DNA of 64,000 nucleotides, taken from the NCBI RefSeq assembly GCF_017357825.1, contig NZ_CP046072.1:2480001-2544000 (forward strand), written 5' to 3'. The notes under the pieces were generated by a model. It did not search any database and was not told the origin of the DNA. It was given only the letters and a program-made list of their open reading frames with translations. The stretch comes from Sulfurimonas aquatica (GTDB taxonomy: Bacteria > Campylobacterota > Campylobacteria > Campylobacterales > Sulfurimonadaceae). Numbering within the stretch: position 1 is the first letter of the stretch; each line of letters begins with the position of its first letter. The position numbers were made by a program, and so were the translations under genes. Positions 48,636 through 60,012 of the stretch are shown here, in pieces.

Positions 48636-49406
48636 ATGGAGATATTTGACTCTGTCATTTTAGGTGCGATTGAAGGGTTTACTGAGTTTTTACCTATTTC
48701 ATCTACTGGGCACTTAATTGTAGCTAGTGAATTTTTGGGCATAGATCAGACCAGTGTAACTAAAGCTTACGAAGTAATTATCCAGTTTGCTGCAATTTTG
48801 GCTGTAATTTTCAACTATAAAGATAAGTTTACATTTAAAAAAATAGATTTATGGAGTAAGGTTTTTTTAGCCTTTATTCCTATTGGAGCTGTTGGTTTTG
48901 TTTTTTCAAGTCAGATAAAAGAGCTTTTTACCATAAATATCGTTGCTATAATGTTTATAGTTGGTGGTGTAATTTTTTTAATAGTTGAAAAGTTTTTTAT
49001 CAAAGAAAATGCAAAACTCATCGATGATGTAGAAGATGTTTCACTTAAGCAATCTTTAGTGATAGGTTTTGCACAAATTTTTGCTTTAGTTCCAGGGACG
49101 AGTAGAGCAGGTTCTACGATTATAGGTGCGTTATTAGTAGGTCTTAGTAGAAAAGCGAGTGCTGAGTTTAGTTTTTTACTTGCGTTTCCTGTGATGAGTG
49201 CTGTGACAGCTTATGACTTACTTAAGCATTACAATGAATTTACATCTGCAAACTTAGATGCATTAGCAGTTGGTTTTGTTATCTCATTTTTAGTGGCGTT
49301 TGTTACTATTAAACTACTTCTTAAATTTTTAGAAAAATTTACTTTTGTTGCATTTGGAGTCTATCGAATAATTTTTGGAGTTCTTCTTTTAATACTTTTT
49401 AATTAA
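48636..49406 (+). CDS. uppP: Undecaprenyl-diphosphatase
   Basis: The 256-residue membrane enzyme recycles the undecaprenyl lipid carrier of peptidoglycan synthesis. Family motifs are [20 protein letters not shown] near the start and [20 protein letters not shown] in the middle. About seven membrane helices. AAAGGA precedes the ATG. Confidence 0.96.
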   Translation: MEIFDSVILGAIEGFTEFLPISSTGHLIVASEFLGIDQTSVTKAYEVIIQFAAILAVIFNYKDKFTFKKIDLWSKVFLAFIPIGAVGFVFSSQIKELFTINIVAIMFIVGGVIFLIVEKFFIKENAKLIDDVEDVSLKQSLVIGFAQIFALVPGTSRAGSTIIGALLVGLSRKASAEFSFLLAFPVMSAVTAYDLLKHYNEFTSANLDALAVGFVISFLVAFVTIKLLLKFLEKFTFVAFGVYRIIFGVLLLILFN

Positions 49407-49467
49407 GAGAAAATGGAATAAATATTGCTTAATAATCCTTGACAAATTAAATGTTAAAGGAGATATC

Positions 49468-49560
49468 ATGAAAATAATTATTCACTATATTAACCAATTA
49501 CATCTATTTTTAAAAAATCTAGAAATAAGGTTTTGTAAACTTAGTCTTAAACTCCTATAG
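49468..49560 (+). CDS. Small 30-residue peptide with strong ribosome site
   Basis: An ATG at 49468 preceded by AAAGGAGATATC opens a frame [19 protein letters not shown] then [18 protein letters not shown] hexamer lies at 49439-49444. The peptide is hydrophobic and basic. Its 3' end overlaps the convergent NTP pyrophosphatase gene by 6 bases. Size and composition recall type I toxin peptides of Helicobacter and Campylobacter, but no homology is shown; it could also be a chance frame. Confidence 0.5.
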   Translation: MKIIIHYINQLHLFLKNLEIRFCKLSLKLL

Positions 49561-50142
49561 AGTTTTTATGATTTTAGTTGCAAGACTTAATGCTTTTGAG
49601 CGGTGAGATAATTTCTTTTTTATCTCATCACTAAGTTCACCTAATGTTTTATCATAGCCACTTGGTACGAACATAGGATCATATCCAAAGCCACCCTCAC
49701 CTTTTGTCTCTGTTAATGCCGTTCCATACATCCAGCCATGCACCGTTCTCTCAATCCCTTTCGTTACAATAGCAATAGCAGCTGTATAGTGTGCAGGTGA
49801 ACTACTCACACCTTTTTTCTTTATATCTTCTATGAGCTTATGAAGGTTCTCTTTGTCCGTTGCATCCTCGCCTCCATACCTTGCACTATATATACCAGGC
49901 TCCCCATCAAGTACATTAACACTTATACCGCTATCATCAGCAATCACGATCACATCATCATCACCAAGTGCATTATAAACTGCTCTAGCTTTTATAAGTG
50001 CATTATCCTTAAAACTGTCTGCATCTTCAACAATGTCAAACTCTTCCATCAACTCTACATAGGGCACAACTTCATAATCTTGACATAAGGCTTTTATCTC
50101 TCGCACTTTGCCTTTATTAGATGTAGCTAAAACTAATTTCAA
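49555..50142 (-). CDS. Non-canonical purine NTP pyrophosphatase (RdgB/HAM1)
   Basis: The enzyme clears dITP, ITP and XTP from the nucleotide pool. Family marks are [71 protein letters not shown] and ALSLATKI. The best start is a TTG at 50142: it gives the family N-terminus (M)KLVLATSNK and has AAGGAA 6 bases upstream. An ATG at 50148 lies too close to that site, and a TTG at 50169 has none. Confidence 0.93.
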   Translation of the reverse strand: MKLVLATSNKGKVREIKALCQDYEVVPYVELMEEFDIVEDADSFKDNALIKARAVYNALGDDDVIVIADDSGISVNVLDGEPGIYSARYGGEDATDKENLHKLIEDIKKKGVSSSPAHYTAAIAIVTKGIERTVHGWMYGTALTETKGEGGFGYDPMFVPSGYDKTLGELSDEIKKKLSHRSKALSLATKIIKTL

Positions 50143-50213
50143 ATTCATTTCCTTATATATATGTAACAAAATTTTGTAGTATAATCCTGCAATTATACTA
50201 TAAAGGGCTTCAT

Positions 50214-51539
50214 ATGTTTAAAAAAGTGTTACCACTTTCATCCATTATCTTTCTAAGGTTTTTAGGACTATTTTTAGTTTTACCAGTTCTCTCCGTTTAC
50301 GCGCTAGATCTTGAGGGAGCAACTCCCTTTCTCGTTGGTATTATTGTAGGTGGTTATGCGCTTACTCAAGCTATCTTTCAACTTCCATTTGGAAAAATGA
50401 GTGATAAGATAGGAAGAAAACCAACTATTCTTTTTGGTCTCATAATCTTTCTAGTTGGTTCAATTATTTGTGCATACTCTACAGATATTTACACTCTAAT
50501 GATAGGACGTTTCCTACAAGGTGCCGGAGCAATTGGTTCAGTTGCAACAGCAATGGTTTCAGACTTAGTTGAAGAAAATAGCCGTGGAAAAGCAATGGCA
50601 ATCATGGGTGGATTCATAGCGATAAGTTTTGCACTTGCAATGGGACTTGGTCCAGTTGTTGCATCATCATTTGGTATAGATACAATATTTTTAATTACAG
50701 CGGGACTAGCAGTACTTTCAATTATACTTCTTTTTACAAAAGTACCAACACCACCAAAGATTAAACATATTTATCATAATGATTCTAGAACTTTAGATAT
50801 CTTAAAAGATAACAACCTTTTAAATATGATAGTTATCAACACTCTTCAAAAAGGTCTCATGACAATGGCGTTTGTATTGATTCCTATTATTTTAACAAAG
50901 CCAGAGTATGGTTTTAATTGGGAAAAGTCTGAGTTATGGATGGCATATCTTCCAGCTATGATAGCTGGTCTTATAGCTATGGGCCCAGCAGCCGTATTTG
51001 GTGAGAAAAAAAATATCCCTAAACAGATTTTCTTAATCTCTATAGTACTATTTTTAGCATCATTTTTAATTATGGGCTTTACTAGTTCAAGCACAGTGTT
51101 TGTAGTTGGTGTTGTATTTTTCTTTATCGGTTTTAACATGATGGAACCTCTTGTTCAATCTATGATTAGTAAATTTGCAAAAGTACACCAAAAAGGTGCG
51201 GCATTAGGAATCTCAAACTCTTCTGCATACTTTGCAACTTTTTTAGGTGGTACATTTGCGGGAATTTATTTAGACTTTAGTGACAGAGAGACACTAGCAG
51301 CAAGCATATCTATAGTAGTAGTACTATGGCTTATCTGGACCGCACTTAAGTTGCAAAACCCTATTAGACACTCTCATCTTTATATTTCACAAGACGAGGT
51401 AGATATGGATAAGTTAAATAAACTAGAGCATGACCATATAGCAGAGTGGTATCTTAATGAAACAGAAAATTTAGCCGTAATTAAATATGTACCAGAAGCA
51501 ATTACTGAGGATGACTTAAAAGCTAAAATCATAAAATAA
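50214..51539 (+). CDS. MFS transporter, YajR-like
   Basis: The 441-residue protein has about twelve membrane helices and the MFS motif [17 protein letters not shown] in the loop after helix 2, plus [20 protein letters not shown]. The roughly 55-residue hydrophilic C-terminal tail resembles the small YAM domain of YajR drug-efflux-like transporters, which is an impression from pattern only. Substrate unknown. Confidence 0.85.
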   Translation: MFKKVLPLSSIIFLRFLGLFLVLPVLSVYALDLEGATPFLVGIIVGGYALTQAIFQLPFGKMSDKIGRKPTILFGLIIFLVGSIICAYSTDIYTLMIGRFLQGAGAIGSVATAMVSDLVEENSRGKAMAIMGGFIAISFALAMGLGPVVASSFGIDTIFLITAGLAVLSIILLFTKVPTPPKIKHIYHNDSRTLDILKDNNLLNMIVINTLQKGLMTMAFVLIPIILTKPEYGFNWEKSELWMAYLPAMIAGLIAMGPAAVFGEKKNIPKQIFLISIVLFLASFLIMGFTSSSTVFVVGVVFFFIGFNMMEPLVQSMISKFAKVHQKGAALGISNSSAYFATFLGGTFAGIYLDFSDRETLAASISIVVVLWLIWTALKLQNPIRHSHLYISQDEVDMDKLNKLEHDHIAEWYLNETENLAVIKYVPEAITEDDLKAKIIK

Positions 51540-51546
51540 TATACTC

Positions 51547-51584
51547 TTATATACTTTTAGATATAATTTTTTAAAAGTATATAA
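51547..51584. promoter_or_regulatory. Perfect 12-bp inverted repeat around a TATAAT box
   Basis: Arms TTATATACTTTT (51547-51558) and AAAAGTATATAA (51573-51584) are exact complements with a 14-base centre that contains TATAAT (51562-51567). It lies 7 bases after the MFS stop and 13 bases before the chemoreceptor gene. It could be an operator, or a weak hairpin without GC pairs; termination seems unlikely. Confidence 0.4.
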
Positions 51585-51597
51585 AATAGGAGTTTTT

Positions 51598-53049
51598 ATG
51601 AACAAAAGTATGTCTTCTCTAACTAAGATACAGTATGCAAATATAATATCTTTAGGTATATTTTTCATCGCCCTTATCGTTGAAATATATAATTATGGCT
51701 TTGACATAATGAGAGTAGTTAATCTTGCCAACTTTGCTTTAGCTTGGTACATGTTTATTAACATTCGAAAAGTACAGTCAAATATCCGTCTTTTTAGCAC
51801 TGCTATGGCAGATGCACAATCTGGTATCTTACATAACGAGATAAAAGATTATAAGGAAGGTGGCGAGCTTGAAGATCTACGTAACCACTTTAATTCACTA
51901 CTCGTTCAACTCAATGCTTTTGTTACATCAGTATCGGCATCCATTACTGAAGCCAGTGCCAAGTCTTCATATCCTCATATAGATGAAGATAAATTCTCAG
52001 GGCAATTTCTAGAAAATATAAATATCACCAATAATGCTATAGCTAGTATGCATACAGATACAACACATATTGAAAATGCTGAAGTAAATGCTGTAATATC
52101 TCAAATAGGCCAAGGTGTTTTAGGCGAGCTAAGTATTCTCCAAGTTGATTTAAGTAAATCACTAGAAAGTATAGAAAAAATAGTAGAAGTAAGTAAAGAT
52201 ACAGAAGACTCTGTCTCAGCTAGTAGTGGAGCAATAGATGATGTAAGTGAAAACCTACAGCATCTCACAGAGGGAGTACTCCAAGCTTCCCAAAAGATAG
52301 ATGAACTAAATCAAAAAACTGCAGATATTAACTCTGTCGTAGATTTAATAAAAGACATCGCTGATCAAACAAACTTGTTAGCGCTTAATGCAGCTATAGA
52401 GGCTGCACGTGCAGGTGAACATGGCCGTGGCTTTGCAGTTGTGGCTGATGAAGTAAGAAAACTAGCAGAACGCACTCAAAAAGCAACAGGCGAAATATCT
52501 ATATCAATACAAACATTCCAACAAGATGCTTCTGACTTACAAGATGGATCCGCTTCTATGATTGAGATAGCTGAAAAGTCGAGTGAAACTATTAATAACT
52601 TCAGTAGCACATTAGAAAGCTTTAGACATGATGCTAAGGTAGCATCATCATATGCTGTAAATTTAGAGAATATGGTCTTTGTTGTTTTAGCTAAAATAGA
52701 CCACACTATTTATAAGTCAAATGCCTACTCATCAGTATTTAGACGAAAAAAACGTATTGACTTTCCAGATGTACATTCATGTAATTTAGGTAAATGGTAT
52801 TTAGGTTCCGCTAAAGAGAAGTTTTCTTACTCCCCTATTTATAAAGAGATTGAAAAACCTCATATCAAAATACATCAATTAGTAGATAAAAATATCTCTT
52901 ATATTGAACCAGAAGATAGGGTTTTAGAAAATAGTGATGAGATAGTAGAGAATTTTCAAAATATAGAAAAACTTAGTACTCTACTCTATCAATTAATGGA
53001 AGATATGTTGGAAAATGGCCGTAAAGACTCCTTAGCAGGAACTCATTAA
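51598..53049 (+). CDS. Methyl-accepting chemotaxis protein with C-terminal CZB domain
   Basis: The 483-residue protein has two membrane helices near the N-terminus (about 12-28 and 32-52) with almost no periplasmic loop, a short HAMP-like stretch, and the signalling hairpin tip [21 protein letters not shown] (19 of these residues are the standard core) followed by [20 protein letters not shown]-terminal CZB zinc-binding domain has [19 protein letters not shown] and PHIKIHQLV (His, Cys, two His). CZB proteins sense zinc or hypochlorous acid in the cytosol. Confidence 0.92.
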   Translation: MNKSMSSLTKIQYANIISLGIFFIALIVEIYNYGFDIMRVVNLANFALAWYMFINIRKVQSNIRLFSTAMADAQSGILHNEIKDYKEGGELEDLRNHFNSLLVQLNAFVTSVSASITEASAKSSYPHIDEDKFSGQFLENINITNNAIASMHTDTTHIENAEVNAVISQIGQGVLGELSILQVDLSKSLESIEKIVEVSKDTEDSVSASSGAIDDVSENLQHLTEGVLQASQKIDELNQKTADINSVVDLIKDIADQTNLLALNAAIEAARAGEHGRGFAVVADEVRKLAERTQKATGEISISIQTFQQDASDLQDGSASMIEIAEKSSETINNFSSTLESFRHDAKVASSYAVNLENMVFVVLAKIDHTIYKSNAYSSVFRRKKRIDFPDVHSCNLGKWYLGSAKEKFSYSPIYKEIEKPHIKIHQLVDKNISYIEPEDRVLENSDEIVENFQNIEKLSTLLYQLMEDMLENGRKDSLAGTH

Positions 53050-53062
53050 GTAAAATATATCT

Positions 53063-53560
53063 TTATAGTCTTGAGATTAATACTTCATTAATCTCATTAA
53101 AAATATCTTCTACAGCTTCACCGCTTTTCGCGGATGTTTTATAGATATTTATAATGTTATCAGATAATTTTCGTAAACTCTCAATTGATATCTTGATATT
53201 TGTTTCTAAATCATTTTTATTTAATGCTATACAAATAGGTGCATCTTTGGATGATGATAAACATAACTTTATATGATTAGGCAATGCTCTTATACTGCTC
53301 TCACAAGTCAAATCAGCTACTATTATAAAAGCTTTAGCTCCTAAAAGATACTGTTTAAAGATAGACTTCTGCTCAGTTCTTCCTTCTATATCCCACAGCA
53401 TAGCGGTAGAGTCTATTTTAGTATGCAATAATTTTTTTGATATTGACACACCAATACTACTTAAATACTCTTCACTAAAACTATTATCAACAAAACGCTG
53501 GACCAAACTAGTTTTTCCAACTCCAAAGTCGCCAACCATTACTACTTTGTATATAAACAT
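53063..53560 (-). CDS. Ras/Rab-like small GTPase
   Basis: From the ATG at 53560 (GGAG 6 bases upstream) the 165-residue protein has the P-loop GDFGVGKTS, the switch-II start WDIEGRTEQ, the base-binding NKND and the SAKSG box, the five GTPase motifs. The Ras catalytic Gln after WDxxG is replaced by Arg. No membrane segment or lipid tail is visible. A longer reading from 53623 adds 21 residues without a ribosome site. It faces a hybrid histidine kinase (53669) across a 108-base gap. Confidence 0.82.
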   Translation of the reverse strand: MFIYKVVMVGDFGVGKTSLVQRFVDNSFSEEYLSSIGVSISKKLLHTKIDSTAMLWDIEGRTEQKSIFKQYLLGAKAFIIVADLTCESSIRALPNHIKLCLSSSKDAPICIALNKNDLETNIKISIESLRKLSDNIINIYKTSAKSGEAVEDIFNEINEVLISRL

Positions 53561-53668
53561 TGACTCTCCCATAATTCTTAGAGTATTATAGATTATTATA
53601 GTTAAATAGCTAGTTAAAAACACTATTTTTTTGCTATTATAATAATAAAGAAAGTGAGAAGATAAATT

Positions 53669-55693
53669 TTGAGTAATACAAACTATAAATCAAGTTTAAA
53701 TCAAACTTTAGCAATTTTATATGCTGAATCTAATGCCGATCAAGACTACAATAAAGCAATACTTAGCTTTGTATGTAAAACTCTTGAGAGTTCCTTAACA
53801 TTAGATAATATCCTTGCTCAATACATAATTTATAAAAAAAGATATGGGTATTATTTTGACTTTGTAATAGTAGATAATACATTTGACCTAAATGTAGTTG
53901 AGAAAATATTAGAAATTAATCCTCGACAAAAATTTATCATGAATGTTAAACTAGATACAGACTTTAATAAGACTGTAGATAGTACTCATGGCATAGAAAA
54001 TCTTATATATGAACCCATAAAAACATCTATTATTAGCAAACTTTTCGTAGACATATTAAAATTAGAAGAAGATAACTCACTTTTAGCAAGATATTTCAGA
54101 GAAAATGAGAAAATTGAACAGGCAAATCTAGCAATTGCTGATGATAATCACAAAAAAATAATGCTATTGGAAAATAAGCTTAAATCTCAAGGTGACTTTT
54201 TTGCCAGCATGAGTCATGAAATACGTACACCGATGAATGCCATTATAGGAATGAGTCAAATACTTCTTGATGATAGCTCTTTATCCAAAAAACAAATCCA
54301 GACCGTTAAAACAGTAAATAACTCATCAAATATGCTTCTTGGAATTATCAATGACATATTAGATTATTCAAAGATCGAAGCAGGTATGCTTAAATTAGAA
54401 AGTATCTCATTTGATTTAAATATGATTTTAGATTATGTAGCAGATATGATTGGATTAAAGATACAAGAGAAGGGTTTAGAGCTCGTATTTGATGTAAACC
54501 ACAATGTAAATAAACAATTTATTGGTGACCCTCTAAGAGTCTCTCAGATACTCCTAAATTTAGTAAGTAATGCTGTCAAATTTACAGATGAAGGAAGTAT
54601 CCTGCTGCAAGTAAAAACCTTACAACACAATGAAAATGACTCTTTTCTTAGCTTTGAGGTTAGAGATACTGGTATAGGCATAAAAAAAGATAGATTAAAC
54701 TCTCTTTTTGAAAACTATACACAAGCGGATGATGAAACAAGTAGAAAGTATGGTGGAACTGGTCTAGGTCTCTCAATTTGTAAGCAGCTTGCTACGATTA
54801 TGCAGGGGGATGTATGGGCTGAGAGTGACTATGGAAATGGGAGCTCCTTTTTTGTAACATTAAAGTTACAAAACGAGTTTGATAATTCTAAAAGAAACTA
54901 TAGACTTCCTTCAAAAGATTTAACCAATAAAAATATACTACTTGTAGACTCCCGTGTTAAAACTATAAATGCGCTTAAATATATGCTTGAATATTTCAAA
55001 ATGCAAGTAGACTTCACACATAATATAGCTGAAGCTAAAAAGTATATAAAAGATAATAAGGTTGATATACTATTTATTGATGAAGATATATATAATCAAA
55101 CTGCTTGGGATGATATATATGTTGATAAGATAGTGCTCATTGAGGACTGGATGGTTAGTATTAAAAAGAATGAAGATGAATACCTAGAACATCTTACTTA
55201 TTTAAAACGACCATTTAATCAACAGATGCTATTTGAAACTATCTTAAGTCTTTATGGCTACAAAGACAAAGAGACTTTAGCAAAAGACAAAAAATATACA
55301 AAAGATGACTTAAAGAAACTAACACCACAAAAAATTCTACTTGCAGAAGACAACCATATCAATCAGGCAGTTATCAAAGGTCTACTCACTGGGACTAATA
55401 TAGAGGTTTTTTGTGCTAATGATGGTGAAGAGGTTTTAGAAGAGTTGTTTACATCAGAGTACCCATACAAGCTGATTCTTATGGATATAAATATGCCAAA
55501 CTTAGATGGCTATGAGGCTACATCAAAAATTAGAGAAAATTACAAATACGATGATATATCAATTATTGCACTATCTGGGGATGTATCAACTGAAGATATT
55601 GAAAGAACTAAAAATAGCGGTATGCAGGAGCATTTAGCTAAACCTATAGATATACAAGAGTTCTATAGAGTATTAATTTCTACTCTATCTTAA
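53669..55693 (+). CDS. Hybrid histidine kinase with two receiver domains
   Basis: The 674-residue soluble protein starts at a TTG (53669). It has an N-terminal receiver-like domain without the usual acidic residues (about 10-140), a dimerisation helix with MSHEIRTPMNAI, an ATPase domain with LLNLVSNAVKFTD, VRDTGIGIKKDRL and GGTGLGLSI, a degenerate receiver (LLVDSRVK, FIDED, KRPFNQ) and a canonical receiver (LLAEDN, LMDINMPNLDG, AKPID). Signal unknown. It ends 10 bases before a hairpin shared with infC. Confidence 0.93.
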   Translation: MSNTNYKSSLNQTLAILYAESNADQDYNKAILSFVCKTLESSLTLDNILAQYIIYKKRYGYYFDFVIVDNTFDLNVVEKILEINPRQKFIMNVKLDTDFNKTVDSTHGIENLIYEPIKTSIISKLFVDILKLEEDNSLLARYFRENEKIEQANLAIADDNHKKIMLLENKLKSQGDFFASMSHEIRTPMNAIIGMSQILLDDSSLSKKQIQTVKTVNNSSNMLLGIINDILDYSKIEAGMLKLESISFDLNMILDYVADMIGLKIQEKGLELVFDVNHNVNKQFIGDPLRVSQILLNLVSNAVKFTDEGSILLQVKTLQHNENDSFLSFEVRDTGIGIKKDRLNSLFENYTQADDETSRKYGGTGLGLSICKQLATIMQGDVWAESDYGNGSSFFVTLKLQNEFDNSKRNYRLPSKDLTNKNILLVDSRVKTINALKYMLEYFKMQVDFTHNIAEAKKYIKDNKVDILFIDEDIYNQTAWDDIYVDKIVLIEDWMVSIKKNEDEYLEHLTYLKRPFNQQMLFETILSLYGYKDKETLAKDKKYTKDDLKKLTPQKILLAEDNHINQAVIKGLLTGTNIEVFCANDGEEVLEELFTSEYPYKLILMDINMPNLDGYEATSKIRENYKYDDISIIALSGDVSTEDIERTKNSGMQEHLAKPIDIQEFYRVLISTLS

Positions 55694-55702
55694 AGGAAGA
55701 GT

Positions 55703-55725
55703 AACTCAAGAAAAAATCTTGAGTT
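55703..55725. terminator. Hairpin between convergent genes
   Basis: Perfect 8-bp arms AACTCAAG/CTTGAGTT with a 7-base loop lie in the 41-base gap between the convergent hybrid kinase and infC genes. No U tract follows on either strand, but the position fits a shared bidirectional terminator. Confidence 0.55.
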
Positions 55726-55734
55726 GTTAGAGTT

Positions 55735-56253
55735 CTACTTCTGTGGTGTTACATACATATTGAAGTAACGACCCTCAAATTTAGGTGGCTTTTCCATCAC
55801 ACCTATGTCTTCAACCATTGGCCAAACACGAAGAAGAACTTCTTTTCCAGCTTCAGGATGAGCCATTTCACGACCACGTAAAAATACTCTAAACTTAACA
55901 TGAAAACCTTTTTCTAAAAATTCTCTTGCATGTTTCACTTTGTACTCTATATCATTTTCAGCAATTTTAACAGATAGTTTAATCTCTTTTACAACTATTT
56001 TAACTTGATTCTTACGTTGTTCTTTGAGTTTCTTCTCTTCTTGATATCTGTATTTACCGTAATCCATAATCTTAGCAACAGGTGGTTTTGCATCTGGAGC
56101 GATTAAAACTAAATCTTGTCCTAACTCATTTGCTTTTTCCATAGCCTCATCAAAAGAGATGATTCCTAGAGAATCTCCTCCATCTACATTACATCTTAAC
56201 TCTGTCGCACGGATATCGTCATTCATGATGACGCGGTTTTTCTTTTGAATCAA
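55735..56253 (-). CDS. infC: Translation initiation factor IF-3
   Basis: The 172-residue factor checks start-codon pairing on the 30S subunit. Family marks are [35 protein letters not shown] and the C-terminal [23 protein letters not shown] (in parts). The start is a TTG at 56251-56253, overlapping the thrS stop as TTGA, with GAGG upstream; an ATT is the next codon. IF-3 rejects non-standard starts, so this points to the usual autoregulation. rpmI and rplT do not follow. Confidence 0.97.
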   Translation of the reverse strand: MIQKKNRVIMNDDIRATELRCNVDGGDSLGIISFDEAMEKANELGQDLVLIAPDAKPPVAKIMDYGKYRYQEEKKLKEQRKNQVKIVVKEIKLSVKIAENDIEYKVKHAREFLEKGFHVKFRVFLRGREMAHPEAGKEVLLRVWPMVEDIGVMEKPPKFEGRYFNMYVTPQK

Positions 56254-58058
56254 AAATTTACCTCATTAATTTTAGTTTGTATAAGTGTTAAGAATTCTTC
56301 TTCACTTATATTGTATTGTTCTCTTGTTCTTCTATCTCTAATTGCTACTGTTTTGTTTTGAATCTCTTCATCACCAATAACTACTATCATAGGAACACGA
56401 GTTTTTTCAGCCGTTCTGATACGTTTATTTAACGAATCGTTCTTAGCGTATATTTCACTATCGGCATTAATATCAATAAGTTTATCTGATAATTCCTTAG
56501 CATAATCTTTATGACTCTCCGCAACTGGCACAATAGCTACCTGCGTTGGAGCGATGAACATTGGAAATTCTCCAGCATAATGCTCTGTTAAAATACCAAT
56601 AAAACGTTCAAATGAACCTAAGATAGCACGGTGAATCATAACAGGTTGTATCTTGTCATTATCTTCACCATTATACTCAAGTTTAAATCGTTCAGGAAGA
56701 TTAAAATCTAACTGAATCGTTCCACACTGCCACTCACGCCCGATTGCATCTGTGATTTTAATATCGATTTTAGGACCATAAAACGCCCCTCCACCTTCAT
56801 CAATCTCATATGGAAGTTCATTTTTATCCATAGCGTTTTTAAGCGCTTGCGTTGAAACATCCCAAACCTTATCGTCACCAACTGCTTTTTCAGGTTTTGT
56901 AGATATCATCATCTTGTAATCAAACTCAAATGTTGACATTATTTTATCTACAAAGTCTACAACTTCTATAATCTGCTCTTCAATCTGATCAGCCGTACAG
57001 AAGATATGTGCATCATCTTGAGTAAATTCACGAACACGAAAGAGTCCATGAAGTGCACCTGTAAACTCATGGCGGTGAACAACGCCATACTCAAAGTATT
57101 TAATAGGTAGATCACGATATGAGTGTAAATCATCTTCATAAACTTTAATATGACCAACGCAGTTCATAGGCTTAACGCCAAACTCTACGTCATCAATACT
57201 AGTAAAATACATGTTTTCACCATAGTTTTGATAGTGCCCTGAAGTTTTCCAAAGATCTGAACGCAGCATTTCTGGACCACGAACTGGCTCGTATCCGCGT
57301 TTACGGTGAGCTTTAAAGAGTAATGATTCTAAACGAGCGCGAAGACGTCCACCTGCAGGAAGCCAGATCGGAAAACCCGCTCCAACTTCTTCACGAAAAG
57401 TGAAAAGTTTCATCTCGTTTCCAAGTTTTCTATGGTCGCGTTTTGCAGCTTCTGCCAACATGTCCATATGAGCCTTAAGAGACTCTTTATCTGCAAATGC
57501 AATACCGTAAATACGCGTTAACATCTCATTTTTAGAGTCTCCACCAAGATATGCACCAGCTATTTTTGTAAGTTTAAAGTAGCGAATCAGTCCAATATTT
57601 GGAAGATGTGGCCCGCGGCATAAATCTTCAAACTCGCCTTGCTTGTATATTGAGACAGTATCTGAGGGTATTCTCTCCATTACAGATAATTTTAAATGAT
57701 CATCTTTAAACTTCTCTTTTGCTTCGTCCATGGAAATAGAGTACTTTTCTATCTCATACTTTTTCTTAGCAAATGAAAGCATCTGTTTTTCTATCTTTTT
57801 AAGATCTGCTTCACCTACTTCTTCGTTTGTTTTGAAGTCATAGTAAAAGCCCTCTTTTACAACAGGCCCAACATAAAATTCAGCATCTTTATAGATAGAC
57901 TGGATAGCTTGTGCCATAAGGTGAGCAGTTGAGTGACGAAGAACTTCTAATGAGTCAGCTGAATTATCAAGATGAATTTGCTCACCCTCAAATCCAAGCT
58001 CTTTAGCCGTTTGTAGGTCAATTATCTCTTCATTATGTTTTATTGCAATTACATTCAA
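56250..58058 (-). CDS. thrS: Threonyl-tRNA synthetase (no N-terminal TGS domain)
   Basis: The 602-residue class II synthetase charges tRNA-Thr. An N-terminal editing domain has [11 protein letters not shown] and [10 protein letters not shown]; the catalytic core has [43 protein letters not shown] (in parts), and a C-terminal anticodon domain follows. The family's usual 60-residue TGS domain is mostly missing, as often in Campylobacterota. Stop overlaps the infC start. Confidence 0.97.
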   Translation of the reverse strand: MNVIAIKHNEEIIDLQTAKELGFEGEQIHLDNSADSLEVLRHSTAHLMAQAIQSIYKDAEFYVGPVVKEGFYYDFKTNEEVGEADLKKIEKQMLSFAKKKYEIEKYSISMDEAKEKFKDDHLKLSVMERIPSDTVSIYKQGEFEDLCRGPHLPNIGLIRYFKLTKIAGAYLGGDSKNEMLTRIYGIAFADKESLKAHMDMLAEAAKRDHRKLGNEMKLFTFREEVGAGFPIWLPAGGRLRARLESLLFKAHRKRGYEPVRGPEMLRSDLWKTSGHYQNYGENMYFTSIDDVEFGVKPMNCVGHIKVYEDDLHSYRDLPIKYFEYGVVHRHEFTGALHGLFRVREFTQDDAHIFCTADQIEEQIIEVVDFVDKIMSTFEFDYKMMISTKPEKAVGDDKVWDVSTQALKNAMDKNELPYEIDEGGGAFYGPKIDIKITDAIGREWQCGTIQLDFNLPERFKLEYNGEDNDKIQPVMIHRAILGSFERFIGILTEHYAGEFPMFIAPTQVAIVPVAESHKDYAKELSDKLIDINADSEIYAKNDSLNKRIRTAEKTRVPMIVVIGDEEIQNKTVAIRDRRTREQYNISEEEFLTLIQTKINEVNF

Positions 58059-58074
58059 AGTAATATTTTCCTTT

Positions 58075-59763
58075 TTATAATTCTGTTTTTAATATAGCGC
58101 CGTTAGACGCGTTTGAGACTAAAAGCTGATAGCGTTTTAACCATTTAGACGTAACCTCATTTTTGTAAGGTTTCCATTTCGCACGACGTTCTGCAATGAT
58201 ATCTTCACTAACATTTAGCTGGAGTAAATGAGCATCTACATCTAACTCAATCTCATCACCATCTTCTACTAATGCTATAAGGCCACCTTCAGCAGCTTCA
58301 GGAGAAACATGTCCGATAGATGCGCCACGAGTAGCACCAGAGAAACGTCCATCAGTTATAAGTGCAACAGACTCACCAAGACCCATACCCATAATGAGTG
58401 AAGTAGGTGCAAGCATCTCTTGCATTCCAGGTCCACCTTTTGGTCCCTCGTAACGGATAACTACAACGTCTCCACCTTTTACTTTATGACCCATGATACC
58501 AGCTAATGCTTCTTCTTGGGAGTTAAAACATACCGCTGTACCTTTAAACTTTCTCATATCTCCTGTGATACCAGCTGTTTTAACAACCGCACCCTCTAAC
58601 GCCAAGTTGCCAAAGAGTATAGATAAACCACCAACTTTAGAATAAGCGTTTTCAGTTTTATGAATAACAGCTTCGTCTAAAATCTCACAACCTTCGATAC
58701 GTTCTGCTAAAGTCTCACCTGTAATCATTAAAGAGTCAAGGTTTAGGCTACCGTTACGTTTAGAGACTTCACACATTACTGCGTTTACTCCACCTGCACG
58801 GTTAACATCATCCATATGAACATCACTTTTTGATGGAGATATTTTAGCTATGTGTGCTACTTTATCTGCTATCTTATTGATATTTTCAATTTTATAATTT
58901 ATATCTGATTCTCTTGCTATTGCCAAGAGATGAAGAACAGTGTTTGAGCTTCCACCCATTGCCATATCTACAACGAAAGCATTGTGAATAGCTTTTTCAT
59001 TTAGAATATTTTTCATTCTAAACTTTTCATTGTTTTCCATCTTAGCTAACTCAACAATACGACGAGCTGCTTTTTTTACGAGTTCTATTCTCTCTGGTGT
59101 CATCGCTAAAATTGTTCCATTACCCGGAAGGGCTATACCCATAGCTTCACAAAGAGTATTCATTGAGTTTGCAGTAAACATACCAGAACATGAACCACCT
59201 GATGGACAAGCTTCACACTCAATCTCATAAAGTTCTTCGTCAGTCATCTTCCCTTCAGCATGTTTTCCAACAGCTTCAAATGCAGTTGCAAGGTCAATAG
59301 GAGTACCATCTTTCTTATGTCCAGCAGCCATTGGACCACCTGAAACAAAAATAGTAGGAACATTCACACGAAGTGAACCCATAATCATACCCGGAACAAT
59401 TTTGTCACAGTTTGGTATACAAATCATTGCATCTAGTTTGTGAGCATTCATAACTGTTTCTATAGAATCAGCAATGATTTCTCTTGAAGGTAGAGAGTAA
59501 AGCATACCATCATGACCCATAGCGATTCCATCATCAACACCAATGGTGTTAAATACGAATGGAACTCCACCAGCTTCACGAATAGCCTCTTTAACTATCT
59601 CTCCATATTCATGTAAAAAGAAATGACCTGGAATAATATCAATATAACTATTCGCAACTCCGATAAATGGTTTATCGAAATCTTCATCTTTTAAACCTGT
59701 AGCACGTAACAGCGAACGATGAGGGGCTTTATCAAACCCCTTTTTAATAGTATCACTTCTCAT
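58075..59763 (-). CDS. ilvD: Dihydroxy-acid dehydratase
   Basis: The 562-residue iron-sulfur enzyme makes the 2-oxo acids of valine, leucine and isoleucine. Cluster and family motifs are [34 protein letters not shown] (in part) and [20 protein letters not shown]. It starts [19 protein letters not shown], typical for IlvD. It precedes thrS by 16 bases. Confidence 0.97.
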   Translation of the reverse strand: MRSDTIKKGFDKAPHRSLLRATGLKDEDFDKPFIGVANSYIDIIPGHFFLHEYGEIVKEAIREAGGVPFVFNTIGVDDGIAMGHDGMLYSLPSREIIADSIETVMNAHKLDAMICIPNCDKIVPGMIMGSLRVNVPTIFVSGGPMAAGHKKDGTPIDLATAFEAVGKHAEGKMTDEELYEIECEACPSGGSCSGMFTANSMNTLCEAMGIALPGNGTILAMTPERIELVKKAARRIVELAKMENNEKFRMKNILNEKAIHNAFVVDMAMGGSSNTVLHLLAIARESDINYKIENINKIADKVAHIAKISPSKSDVHMDDVNRAGGVNAVMCEVSKRNGSLNLDSLMITGETLAERIEGCEILDEAVIHKTENAYSKVGGLSILFGNLALEGAVVKTAGITGDMRKFKGTAVCFNSQEEALAGIMGHKVKGGDVVVIRYEGPKGGPGMQEMLAPTSLIMGMGLGESVALITDGRFSGATRGASIGHVSPEAAEGGLIALVEDGDEIELDVDAHLLQLNVSEDIIAERRAKWKPYKNEVTSKWLKRYQLLVSNASNGAILKTEL

Positions 59764-59829
59764 AAGTATCCTTATAATTTATTATAAATGTGATTATATC
59801 ATTTTTTTTGCAATTTATATTAAAAACTC

Positions 59830-59858
59830 TTTACAAATGAAAAACAATCGGCTATAAT
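59830..59858 (+). promoter_or_regulatory. Sigma70-type promoter of the tRNA cluster
   Basis: TTTACA (59830-59835), a 17-base spacer and TATAAT (59853-59858) lie about 40 bases upstream of the tRNA-Gly gene. Both hexamers are close to consensus with optimal spacing. Confidence 0.85.
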
Positions 59859-59897
59859 TCCGGCTCACTTACAAACTTGTATTGTAAGAGTATGGAT

Positions 59898-59972
59898 GCG
59901 GGAGTAGCTCAGTGGTAGAGCATAACCTTGCCAAGGTTGGGGTCGCGAGTTCGAACCTCGTCTCCCGCTCCA
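59898..59972 (+). tRNA. tRNA-Gly (anticodon GCC)
   Basis: A full cloverleaf: acceptor arms GCGGGAG and CTCCCGC, D arm with AGCTCAGTGGTAGAGC, anticodon loop CTTGCCAAG, T loop GTTCGAACC and encoded CCA. First of four tRNAs in this cluster. Confidence 0.98.
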
Positions 59973-60012
59973 TTTAATTTAACATTATAAAAACTGTGAT
60001 TTCATAGCAGAT

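Noticed and set aside
53561-53623. N-terminal extension of the small GTPase
   Set aside because: It is not part of the GTPase fold, and the ATG at 53560 has a proper ribosome site and gives the normal family start.
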